Source: Rhabditophanes sp. KR3021 (taxonomy: Eukaryota > Nematoda > Chromadorea > Rhabditida > Alloionematidae). Taken from it: 64,000 bases of DNA. The notes beneath the pieces are model-generated. The model searched no databases and was not told where the DNA came from. It saw nothing but the letters and a program-made list of their open reading frames with translations. Position 1 is the first letter of the stretch, and each line of letters starts with the position of its first letter. The stretch is taken from positions 7,750,001-7,814,000 of the forward strand of contig CAUJLY010000006.1 of NCBI GenBank assembly GCA_963281155.1, given 5' to 3'. Positions 23,805 through 35,300 of the stretch are shown in pieces. The translations under genes and the position numbers were made by a program.

Positions 23805-24005
23805 TCAAAATTACGAAATTAGTTTGACAATTTGTTGCGGTTTATAGATATAAAAATTACAAAGTTACTAGTTTAATAGTTTATTGGTGCTTGTGAATAT
23901 AAAAATGCGGATTAGTTTGGCAATTTGGTTTGGTTTATGGATACAAAATACAAAATTAGTTTGACATTTTATTGGGTTTTTAAAAATATAAAAAAATTAC
24001 GAAAT
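23805..24005. repeat. Degenerate tandem repeat next to the secreted repeat protein gene
   Basis: About four diverged copies, roughly 45-55 bp each, of a unit built on aaaattacgaaattagtttgac, then a T/G-rich gtttat segment, then atataaaaa. Copies begin near 23810, 23905, 23945 and 23990. It lies 55 bp beyond the stop codon of the 24.1 kb gene, so it may be in that gene's 3' UTR. Confidence 0.5.
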
Positions 24006-24059
24006 GAGATGCTTACGCGTTCAAAATATATAGATACTATGTAGATGATACAAGGACTT

Positions 24060-24639
24060 TTAGATATTTCCTACTAATTCGAGTTCTTTAGTGTGGTCGA
24101 CGACGAATGCTGGTGAATCTCCGGAAGCTTCTATTCCTGAACCTTCCCCAGATGATTCAATTGTAGTTGGTTTAGCGTCGTTGTTTTGAACTCCTGATCC
24201 TTCAACAATAGTTGTAATTTTTTCACCTGATCCTTCAATTGCCCCAGAAGATTCAACAGTCGCTTTTTTGACTCCGGAAGATTCAACAGCCGTTTCTTTG
24301 ACTCCGGAAGATTCAACAGCCGTTTCTTTGACTCCGGAAGATTCAACGCTTGTTGTTTCCTTGAATTCAGGAGATTCGATTCGTTTGTCCACTCCGCTGC
24401 TTTCAATCTTTTCAACAATAGAGTTGTTAGCTAAAGCTGGGTCCATTGACTGCGGTTGAGCCTCTCCCTTAACAATAGTAATGTCCTTGCTAAATGCCTT
24501 TTCAGCAGGAACTTTTTCTAAAAAATACTACTACATGACATAACGTAAGTTTAAACATACCGTCCCTACTAGAGAAGCAAGAGTTCACAGAATGAGAAAC
24601 AAATGCGATGGCAAAAACAATAAAGATTACACTTTTCAT
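24060..24639 (-). CDS. Small secreted E-x-S-G repeat protein, candidate chondroitin proteoglycan core
   Basis: Exons 24639-24561 and 24517-24060 join in phase across a 43-bp intron to give 178 residues. The first 20 residues form a clear signal peptide (MKSVIFIVFAIAFVSHSVNS). The mature protein has ten Ser-Gly dipeptides, every one with Glu two residues before the Ser (ESSG, EGSG or EASG). Acidic Ser-Gly sites of this kind are the usual xylosylation and chondroitin attachment sites, and small secreted cores of this style (CPG proteins) are known in nematodes. The middle has near-identical 10-residue units, VESSGVKETA, encoded by 30-bp DNA repeats. There is no chitin-binding or other globular domain and only one Cys outside the signal peptide. 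A mucin-like or disordered extracellular protein without glycosaminoglycan is the alternative. Confidence 0.75.
24247..24350 (-). repeat. 30-bp coding tandem repeat (VESSGVKETA units)
   Basis: Three to four in-frame 30-bp copies with very few differences, within the secreted repeat protein. The near identity suggests recent expansion, and copy number may vary among individuals. Confidence 0.8.
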
Positions 24640-25487
24640 GGTAGCTGAAATGAGACATATTTGATAGAAAGTAAAGCATTTATAAGAAAAGTTGACGGCC
24701 TTCTAACGACTTTTGTTTATCATTAACGTTAAGAATGATTGATAATTGTGCACCTTTGATGCATAAAAGGAAAAATGGGCTTTGTATAGTTTTGGGTAAT
24801 TAGCAATATTTTTTCTAATCGTTTAAAGGTCTATTTTTGGTTGAACGGGGTACAGCGTGTATATTTGATGAATACCGAAAGAGGTTAATACAAATTCATT
24901 CTTATATAATTAAGCCGTTAAAAAGTTTAGCAGAGAATAAGAAGTATATAAGCGATCATTTTCACGAACATATTAATGATGCGAAAGTTGTATGTATCAC
25001 TTGCTCGGAATAAACACTTTTTTGCAATGTTTAACCAACAATTATACTGGTTTTTAGGTTAAAAATTGCCTTATTCTGGAAAAATAAGTAAGCTAGACAT
25101 TTACTAATTCAAACCAGATACAAATTAGCTGTATATATTCCTATTAACGGAAGGTAACATGATATCTCATTTTACCATAAAAACTAATCTTTACCTTGCA
25201 TCATTTAACATTGCAAATTAGTTATGAATTTTTGAAGAAAACGAGTTTCCTTGGGCTATTAAGTATGATAACTTTGCACATCAATTTGCATCAAAAATAA
25301 TACGAAATGGTTCAAAATAATACTTTATTATACAATCAAAGGAGGTATCGTAAATGTTACAATATTAATCATTAAATTTATGAATCATACACTAAAGGTG
25401 TATTTGTCTGTAATTTAAGGCACAAAAGTGTGCTATGTTAAAAGAAGATCATTATAAGGAAATATAAATGATGATGTAAGTGAGCTC
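24640..25487. other. Intergenic region with acceptor-like site
   Basis: On the minus strand, ATTTCAG ends 5 nt before the start codon at 24639, fitting leader trans-splicing. The remainder is AT-rich with no supported feature. Confidence 0.5.
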
Positions 25488-26909
25488 TTAACCGATGACA
25501 CTTAATTTTTTGTCACCTTTTGATAAATCTTGTTCTGATAATGAAGAATTGCTGGAGTGTATTTGGCTGTTTGAAAATTTTCTTGCGACAACGTCCGAGA
25601 TTTTGGTTCTTGAGGAGTAGTACGAAACCACATTGTATGTGACGGAACAGAAAAAGATTACTGCAATAATGGCATGACAACAAGCGTAGACCATATATTG
25701 TGGCCTGACTTCCATTCCAAGCCCACGTTTGTCACTGACAATTGCGGTGATTAGTGACTGCATGATTAAAGCAATAAATGAATTTACCCCAAACACCAGT
25801 CCATAGCTTTCACATGGCATTTTCTTAGCAATATTCCATTGAGCAATCGTGATCATGACTTGATACAAACTACGATATCCAATGTAACATCCATACATTA
25901 CATAAATATTTTCGGTTTTGGCATTCAAAAAAAGTAAACCAGCATCAATGCTGGAAATCAAAACAAGTGCAACTTCTCCATATTTGTCCCAATCTATTGG
26001 AACAACATTCATCAACAAAATTGCAACAGCAGCAGTGAATGTATAACCCGCTTCGGCAAATCCATTCAATGGATTGTTCACAGAAACTTCTCCCCACAAC
26101 GTTTGGGCATATAAGGCAACTTGAAGTGACATGCAAGTTGTCATTGCCCACCAAAATGACCACTTTCTAATATATCCAATACTGTAAATTTTCTTAAAAT
26201 CTGATCTGATTTTTTTAAAGCGATAAATGACATATCTAGAGTATGAATCAGGTGCAACGTGGTTTTTAGTCTTAAACTTGTTCTGTAAAGCTCTAGCTTC
26301 CTCCATCCTTGAAACCATAATTTTCCAATGAACTCTTGGTAAGCATACACATAAGGCGAATACAATACACGGTACTGTTAAAGCAATTTGATTTAAAGTT
26401 AAATAATTTCCGAAACCGGCTAACAAAATTGCTTGGGCTACTTAGTAGCCCAAGCATCTTCCTCCCATAGTAGCGGCTCTCGTCCATGTCGTCAGTTTTT
26501 GATATTGTTCTTTATTGAGAATTGCATAGATGTAAGCAAAAAAGGCAATTTCGGAAGCTGAGGCTATTCCGTAACAAACCCAAGCTAGTTGTTGAGAAAG
26601 CAAAGATCCTCCAAACACCAGCAAACATCTCAAAGTAATTTGCCCAATCATTTCAAGCATCATCGTTGGCTTGTACAAGAAAATATCCGTAAAAAGAAAG
26701 ATTGGTACCAAAAACAAAAGGTAACTGTATGCCGAAAAAGGATAGACATCTCCAGATAGTGTAGCTTTTGTAAAGTTTAAAAACTCAGTTTGATATTTGT
26801 AGATAAATGGCTCGCCTATTTTAATTTCTTTAAGAAATGCATATAGGCAAAGAACGGCAGGTAATAAAATAACCTTATGACGTGATAAGTATTCCTTGGC
26901 CCTATTCAT
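25488..26909 (-). CDS. SLC19-family vitamin transporter with one in-frame stop
   Basis: A multi-pass membrane transporter of the reduced-folate/thiamine family (SLC19; folt-1-like in worms). One minus-strand frame from 26909 to 25488 encodes it, except for TAA at codon 156 (26444-26442). Before the stop are the family signatures FLKEIKIGEPF, YPFSAYSYLLFLVPIFLFTDI, YKPTMMLE and TRAATMGGRCLGY. After it, VAQAILLAGFG continues the same conserved helix in the same frame with one residue replaced by the stop. The rest of the transporter follows, including the central loop and FWWAMTTCMSLQVALYAQTLWG. With the stop read as an amino acid the protein would have 473 residues, a normal length. The stop is the centre of a 27-bp palindrome. 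No consensus intron removes it. It may be readthrough, a null allele, a young pseudogene or a sequence error. Confidence 0.85.
26430..26456. repeat. 27-bp perfect palindrome centred on the in-frame stop
   Basis: Arms 26430-26442 and 26444-26456 are exact reverse complements (13 bp) around a single base at 26443, the middle base of the TAA codon. The arms encode CLGY on one side and VAQA on the other. Confidence 0.95.
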
Positions 26910-27503
26910 GTTGAATATGTCTTTTTATAGGAATTTAAGTAAATAGCAAGAATAGACAGATAAGCCTTTGAAATATATCCAAAGATTATTTTTGTCCTGA
27001 TTGTCTGGAATAAAAGAAAGAAGGAATAAATGCGATTAACGAAACTAATGTGTTGGTATATGGGAATCATCGTATTTATATAGTCTTGAAAATTAGCATC
27101 TGTCAAATCAAGTTTGGGTAACAAAGACGTGCCTACAATTGATATACACAAGATTGTATTATAGAAAAAGGTGGTACTTTTGAAATTAGTCAAAATAAAA
27201 GACACATCTCCATGGGAAGAAATAAGGAATGCTTACGTTTTTATAGGTGTATTAATATGAATTGAATGTAATCGTTTGGTCAGATCATAGATACATTTGT
27301 ACTAAGTTTTGTCAAAACATTTGGTGTGATGACATTTTATTTTTTTAGCGTCATCATTCTAATCTAACCTACGATTACTTAGCTTGTAATCAAAACTAAC
27401 CTTCCAAGTTAAACATTGAAAGATCAAAGGAACTCTTGAAAAACAGTACGACTTATTGCAGTATGATTGATTCATCAATCCCAATTACTCTTCAGTCACA
27501 CCA

Positions 27504-27683
27504 ATGATGTTTTGCTTTTTAAAGAATAGTTTGTTTGTAAATGAAACTCTTACATATATTGGAGGTACTAGCTTAAATAGTTATATAAATGATCTTAGAA
27601 CCAAAATATCAAGATATTTCAGAGAAAATAATATTGACATTTCTTCAGATAATTTGACAATTGAAAACTTATTAATTCCTTAA
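27504..27683 (+). CDS. Possible small protein of 59 residues
   Basis: An open frame beginning ATG ATG, with balanced composition and a helical pattern (LNSYINDLRTKISRYF followed by DNLTIENLLIP). The pattern is faintly like the C-terminal helices of ENY2/Sus1, but the match is too weak to name and no preceding exon could be joined convincingly. It could be chance in AT-rich DNA. Confidence 0.2.
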   Translation: MMFCFLKNSLFVNETLTYIGGTSLNSYINDLRTKISRYFRENNIDISSDNLTIENLLIP

Positions 27684-28050
27684 TCTGATAAATACACTAC
27701 AATAAATAATATCTAAGGAATTGTATTGTGTTTTTATTGAATCAAATTCAAGAATACACAATATAACAGAAAATAAGATTCCCTGAACATTATTTATAAA
27801 GATATATATAAATATTTAATTTGACAAGCATAATATTGTTTATCAAAACAAAAACAGCAAATCAACATTATTAGAATAGTTTGTTTTTAAGTTTCTTTTA
27901 TAACTTTGTTGTGGGGATATGTATATAGATGTCTTATATAGAAGATCAATGAAACAACACCTTCAGCTTAAAGTTGATTGAAAGCTATATTGTTTTGTAA
28001 AAACTACAAAAACAAAAATTAAATTTTTGAAAGTTTAAATTATCTATATA

Positions 28051-28269
28051 TCAAGTGATGAAATTAGTTTTTAAAGCTAGATCACCAAGTTCCGGAACGC
28101 AAAAGACCACATAAGGCATAACCATTTGATTTTTAAACTGAGGTAGTTTTGTCATAGTAGTTTCAATGAAATTTTGGAAAATACATACATATACAACGTG
28201 TAAGATTATCCCTTTTTTGCCTCGTCCATCATCGTCGTCAAAAAAATTTGGCGAGGTTAAACTCCTCAT
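28051..28269 (-). CDS. Possible small protein of 72 residues
   Basis: A frame with an Asp-rich then basic stretch (FFDDDDGRGKKG) and a C-terminal part (MVMPYVVFCVPELGDLALK) less low-complexity than nearby chance ORFs. No family recognised and no splice support. Confidence 0.2.
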   Translation of the reverse strand: MRSLTSPNFFDDDDGRGKKGIILHVVYVCIFQNFIETTMTKLPQFKNQMVMPYVVFCVPELGDLALKTNFIT

Positions 28270-29391
28270 GAACTCAGCTTTTTCCTATTCTTCTATAAAG
28301 CTTGTGCAATTTGCATGTTTGATAAGCCATTCTATCTAAAAACTTATCAATGACCACATAATTTTGGTGATTTTTGGCGTATTAATTTAAAACAATAATA
28401 AAGTTTGTCACGTTTAGAATGTTAAAACTGGAGAATGTGAATTTGATGAGTGTTGTAAATTATAAAGATGAAGACGAACAATGGTAGTGTTTTTCTATTA
28501 TTATTTACAATTGAAACTATACCAAGTTTGTTACATTAATTTGTATTGCTTAATTATGACCACAAATGATATTGTTCTTTTTGATAAGTGATTAAGACTT
28601 TAGTGGGAGATATGTCTGCAGGATTGTGTATCACGACAACAACCATAACAAGATTGTGTTTCCGTTTAGTCTTTTGACATAATTAGTCAGCTGGTGTTTA
28701 TTTAAATGATTTCATCTTCTTGATTTAACTACTACACATATATTTACACATTCACAATATCAATTCGCCGAAATCGCAGAACAGATTATGTCAGGTGCAT
28801 CATCATTTTGTTGAAATAATAGTTAAAGCGTGTGAAGGGAAACTAATCTAAATTATGTACTCTTTTTGTGTTTCTAATAATAAATGATCAAGGCTCCTTT
28901 CCATGATATTTCAATCATACAAAAAAATTCTTTTTGTCATCTGATCAATGTTTTTCCTGATACATCCAAACTTGAATAGATGTCACTAATAAATTATCTT
29001 AATTTATACCTTATTATCAGATAATACCTAAGACATTTCCTTAAAACGCATAAGTAAAGAGTCATAACAAATATTTGTTGCTTTTCAACTTTAAAATGAT
29101 AGACAGTCTATAAAAGTACAGTTCACAATTTTTACTTAACTCTAATAAATGCTAAGTTGAAGGACAAATAACTTAAATTGAATTATAAAAAAGTAATTAA
29201 TTAATACATGTTTATTTTGTCAAATATTAAATACAATCAAATAAATTGCTTATCACTGGATAATTCATTAATGTTAATATATATGGAAAAAAATACACAG
29301 AAGAAATATAATTTAAAATATTGAGATTCATTTTAAAGGTTTAAAATGATATAGTGCCCCGTTTATTGCGACTTTGTAATAGTTATAACTT

Positions 29392-32300
29392 CTAGATGAC
29401 ATTGGCAAACACTGGTGGATTTTTATTTAAGTTCATTCGAAGGACAATCGATCCTGATGAATAGTCTTTAATTACAGACGTTTCGTTGCTGTCTGCCTTT
29501 TGATTGTGCATTAAAGTTGAAGATCCACTGTCACTGTATGCTGAATCGTCTGAAATTGGATTGTGGGTATAGATATATTGGATTGCAGATGGCCCATTCG
29601 TTTGAGGGGGTGGTGGAGGAGGAAAATTGGGTGGGTTTGAACGCGGCAGTGTTTGGTGGTGATGATGTTGATCTGGATAGGCAAAATGATTTCCCTTCAC
29701 ATGGTATCTTAGTGTTCTAGTAGCTCCAAAAGTTGATCCCCCTTCTTGTCTATTGTATGTTGGATAGTCGTAGACAGTTCCACAGTTACTACTATTTAAA
29801 GGTCCGGTCGATCCATCTGGAGAAATAAGGTTTCTTTGTAACGGCTGATAAGACGATTGAGGTGTAATATGTGATTTGTAATGTGAACATAACAATGACT
29901 TTTCTCCAGAATAAGTATAAGTTGTTACACATGATGGGGCAAAGTTGAAATGGTTTGGTGAAACGCTATTTGAGAAAGGTTCTGAAAATAAAACCGGAGT
30001 TGTTCCAATTTGATTCTCGAATTTTGAACTCTTTGCTTTAGTGATCCCTTCAGTTCCTTGGATACAATTTGGTAACCAATGATTTCTTATTACCCAAGCA
30101 TCGTAACTACTTGCCATGTTGGGGCTGAATAGAACAAAGTACAAGAAGAAGAAAATTGCGAGAAGAACATTAAGAATGCAGTAAAGCAAACAGAAGACAG
30201 TATTTTGTGTTTCTATCCAAATCATAATACTCGCCAAGGTGGCTGCCGACAAAATTCCAGCGATGAAATTTCCTTTAAGTGACCTTTTAATGTTCTTGAC
30301 AGTTTGAAGTAAATCTTGTTTGCATGGCCTATAACCGGCACTATTTTCTTTACAAACGTTACAGAAGAACAACAACGCCATTAGCGTATTAATTGATAAG
30401 GCAAATACGATTGGAGCAGCAAAACTAATCAAAAAGTTGACATCTTTACATGTAAAGCAATACTCTTTAATTAACCAATTGTTAATTGATTGATAGCCAT
30501 AACATGCCCCAAAGGTGGTGATTGCTGGTACTACGAAGCCTACAAAGTAGTACATAAATATTTTGAGGCAACTTGGTGCGTCGTAGTTCTGAAGCATTTC
30601 ATTATGTAGTTGGTAATTCATCACAATCATCCACATCACGAAAGAAAGTATAAAGTACTGCAAGGTGATGGTCACGATGCTACAGAGTGGCAGAATCCAC
30701 CCTAACTTGGGGAATTCCAAGCATAACGAGAAAGACAATCTTGGTCATAATCAAACAGACAATCATGTTTCTCAAGATTGCATCACGAGCTCTATCTTTT
30801 TCATATTCCCCCGCAAACACCATAATAGAAAACAAAGTCAAAGCCAAAAAAATAAAACCAATTACGCTGCTCGTCATTGTCAAAAGCTGAAGTTGATTGA
30901 TTTCATAAGGTTGATAAGCAATAGTTGGAATTTCCCTTGAAATAACGGCTACCATCCCTGTTGATTTACAATGGCAAGACGCTTCATTTTTCGAAATCAT
31001 GTTGATAGTGCAAACAGAAGTACTCCATATTTTTTCTTCCTTATTAAAATAAACACATTCGGGTAAATAACCTTTTTCAATTGGATATGCAAGTTCAAGA
31101 TAGACTGTCATTGAATCAGTGATATTTTCTTGAACTTTATTAATATCCATGTATGTCTTTGACGCAAACGAAACAGAAACAATATTTGAAACTAAATTAT
31201 CAATATTACCATCTTCAACTTTACTCATAATCGCAGCTAGAGTTCTGGCATAAGCAACAAATACAATCTTGTCATTATGATTCAATGGCAAAGAGTTTGG
31301 GATTTTAACATACTCACTGAAGTTCGTGTTACTGCTTGATGGATATTGAATAGATTCTTTCAATAAAATGTCTGATGAGTAAGCTAGGAAGTTTGGTTTC
31401 AAAATAGTCGTTGACTTGACTACATTCTGTTCACTTTTTTCATCTAAAACTTTGGGCAAAAACTTCTCGTATAATTCAATGATATTCAAAATGACTTTTG
31501 ATCTAATAGACATTTTCAAGTCATTCCAATAATGAGCATCTTTTTTTAGCAGAACATTGATAATGTCTGACAATTTGTTCATAGCCATTGAAACTCCATC
31601 TAGATCTTCGTGAGAAACTTCATTTAGGAAGCTAGTGATGATTTCAGTAACGGAAATCAAATCTCCCCCATAAACACTATCTGGCATAAGAATGGCTCGG
31701 TATAGTTCATCCAGAATATTGTAAAACGCTTCATTTGTTTCTTTTCCGGCTTTAGAACTATCGATATGAGCATAATCTTGAGCTAGATTGCTACTCCAAG
31801 ATGAAACACAATTCGAAAGATCTGGTCCTGATGCAGGAAACCATCTAGTGCTCAATGCACATGTCCAAACGGCTTTGCCACTGCTTCCGGTGGGGCAATC
31901 TAATCTGACTATTTTCCCAGGTTGTGTTTCAGGCCATTCGATGTCCCTAGAGACCGTTTTATAACAAGTTTTTGGTACTTCGACTAATTTAGTATTAACT
32001 GGTTTTATGATGTCATTTGTATCGTAAATAGTGATTACATCATCAATAGTGATATTTTTATCGTTATTAATAACATCTAATGAATTTTTGGTCTTTGTCA
32101 CTTGTGTAGTTGTTTCCATTTTGCTCGTGACAACGGCTTTCTCTAGGCATACAAACTGTACATCCAAATAACGAGGACCTTCTTCACATACGTTTTGAAA
32201 CAATTCAGGCAACACTTCAAATTTGCATTCTCTCAATCCATTACATCTAAAAATAATAAGCATTAAGATATTGAATTTAATAAGTATTTAATTGTTCAAT

Positions 32301-35300
32301 TTTATAAGCTTTAAAATATTGAATTTGGTAATCATTTAAATTGCACTTTACTATTCATTAACAACCCTCTACATATTTGGTTTTCTTTTTGTAATTTTTT
32401 AAGTTCTTTTTAATATGTGTGAAATCTAACATTAATCCCCCAGATAAAGGGGTTAAATTTGATGGTTTGAATGGACATATTTATTTATTTGACTAAATAA
32501 CTATCTAATGCCACACATAATGTTTGTTAATAATTCAAAGGGCCTTCTTTGTACTTTTGGCACATTAACAAAAAGGAAAGTACCGATGTGGGCTTTATTT
32601 TTATCAATTATATAATGTAACATATGTATATACGGACTGTGGCAAAACTTTTTCTCTTTCCACTTCAACTATATTAATGGAACTTTTTAATTTGATGGAA
32701 GATCATTTATTCTATAAAGTGGTTGTGTAACCGATTGTCACATCCATTACCATTGATAACCATAAAGACACACAACGACTTGACTACGATTTGACTTTGC
32801 CGAATTTTATACAAATCCTTTTACTTTAATAATACGCAAATGTTATGGTTGGGACGGATGACGTAAGGATGGCGTCGAAAATGCTTTTATTAAATCCAAT
32901 AATTACTGTGAAAGTAATTTAGGTGATAGAAAGTCTTTCTTTGTTGTTAAGCTTTTGTGGTGGCTTGGTCTTTACCTTAATTGACGCTTAAAAGCACAAA
33001 TAATGGTCAAGCTGCCATTCAAGTCGAGTTCACATTACCTTTATATATTAGGTGGATACGATGAAATTGGAGAGGTATATTTAAACACAACAAAGAGTAT
33101 AATCTTGGATAAACAATGTCAAAAAATCATAAATAATTGGCTATATGAAAAGGAAAAGCTAATTTATATACACTTAAATGTCCCATTAGTTACAATGCCA
33201 AAACTCGCTCAGATTAAGTAGTTGCGTCTACAATAGCAATGAAACTAAAATTTGAATGAGTATCAATTAACCAAAATAATAGTTGTTTTAAGCTTCTTAG
33301 TAGCAAATGTACAATTAACACATTAAGTATCATATGACCGTTTAATCTGATTACATCACAAATTAAAACCTGGCTGGAATTTTAAATTGGTGGTATGCTT
33401 CAAAAATTTGATTCTCCTCTATTTATTTGCTGACCTATTTGTTGGTTCATAATAAGCACCTTGTGTATCTCTTTTTATTTCTACTAGTGTAATGTAAGAA
33501 GTTAATGCTCAATTTGGCTCAACTACTAATTAGCTACCCATTATGCACCTTTAAAACATTATCAACAGCGATTTGAATGAATTGCGGTAAGCTGGTTAAA
33601 TGGACGCATTTAAAATACATTAGTATCTTCGCCACCTGCAAACGTCAAACAGACGGTCAATGTGAACACGTATATGGTGGTGCTAATTTAGTCAATGTTC
33701 ATCCATGATTAAATGAACTAGATATTTTACTTAATCTTCTTAAACAAAGAAACTACTTCCAAATCGAGTTACCACCAATTCAAAAAAATTAAATGATGTC
33801 ACAAGTATTTATGATCCGTAAACTTAAAATGTGCTCAAATTCTTGTATGTACATTAAATGGAGAAAGTCATAAAATTCAAGGTTGGCAAGTATATGTTGA
33901 AGTATATATTAACGATCTCTATCTATTTTATGATTTTAACTTTAAGTGCTTAAAAAGACATTTTAAATCATAACTTTTGTAGCCAACCAAAAAGGCGCCG
34001 TCAATTATTAGAGGTATCTTTTGAAGGTACCGTTAAATCTGATATTTAACTAGGAAAAAATTATTTTGTAAATGTCACTTCAATTGGCTAACAATAATAT
34101 ATGTGAATAAATTTTCTTCAATGAAAATATGATTGATGCCGAATGGAAGATAGCATGAACACAGTTTTGAGCATATGTTTGTAAAAATGAAAGTGTTATT
34201 ATTGGTAGTCGCCATCCAAATTTGATTTTAATGTATCGTCGAACTTACTTTTCTTTCATGATTGGTAACGTCTTATTATTTTGACAAATGAGAACTTGAG
34301 GTACTTTAAAGTTTTCAGGATTGTTGCAAATTTCGATGGCAAACCGACCATAGTTCGCATGTTTCATATCAATGATATAATTTTGAGGACATTGCAGATT
34401 TGCAACCTGTCCTTCGCAATAATGAGGATCTAAAATTAAATTGGAATTGAAAGATATTTGTTTGGATAATTTTATTTTAATTACTTTCCTAAAACATTTT
34501 GTTTGTATCTGTTCAAGTGTAAGTACATTACTTTATTTTATGACAAATTTGAAGCATACGAAAGTTTGACTACAGCACCAAAGCAAGCCGCTAATGGCTT
34601 TTTAATAACTAACTGTCTAGAGGACTAAATGGTTAAAGGTGTTCGCTGTCATATTTCCAATCAAAACATCCCAACTATAGCTTGATATATTTATACAAAC
34701 CAAATGTTTATTTTGCAATTAACCCTTCTAAAGGATTAAGTAGTTATTAAATTATATCGAACTTTTAAAGTTAACTAATTATAGCTGTATAAGATGATTT
34801 CCAAAAAAGAATTGACTTTATATGGCAGTTGTTAATATAATTATTGTAAAAAGTTGTTCCCTATCATAATACAAAAGATATGATAGTAAATTGAGGATGT
34901 TTGTGTTATTGTTTTAAATTCTATACAAAGACTTGTCAAAGAAGAAAATGGCGAAGAAGTGTTCTTAACTTAATGATTCACAAGTGGTAATTTTGTATTA
35001 GTTATATTATGGAGTTGAATTGAAACCTCGTGGGATGATTATCTCTTTATATTGATGTGAAAAGTTTGGTCCATTTATTATTTGAAAAAGTTAGCTAGGT
35101 TTAGATATTTGATATATCACATGCAAGTACATATGCATATTTATTTATTTGTATATTTAAATATACAGTTATTATTTGATATGGTAAGTATTAAAATACA
35201 CTGCCGAACCCGAATTTACCATTGTTTTGATAGTAATGTCTTTTGTTGTCTATAAAGTTGATATGTATTCAATTCAAAGTTTAATTCACTTCTCTCAACC

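Larger units (their letters stand above)
26910..29391. other. Intergenic region between SLC19 and latrophilin genes
   Basis: AT-rich. Contains two weak small-ORF candidates (27504-27683 plus, 28051-28269 minus) described separately. The 99-codon minus frame at 26906-27205 overlaps the SLC19 start in another frame and shows no family features. A CTATAAAAAG sequence lies about 13 bp before the SLC19 start codon. Confidence 0.45.

Noticed and set aside
25488..26909. Alternative genetic code (TAA as sense codon)
   Set aside because: Other genes here end normally with TAA or TGA, and no second internal TAA was found in a conserved gene.
27504..27683. ENY2/Sus1 homologue
   Set aside because: Only a vague helix pattern matches. 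The N-terminal part could not be joined by consensus introns, so it was kept as an unnamed low-confidence ORF.
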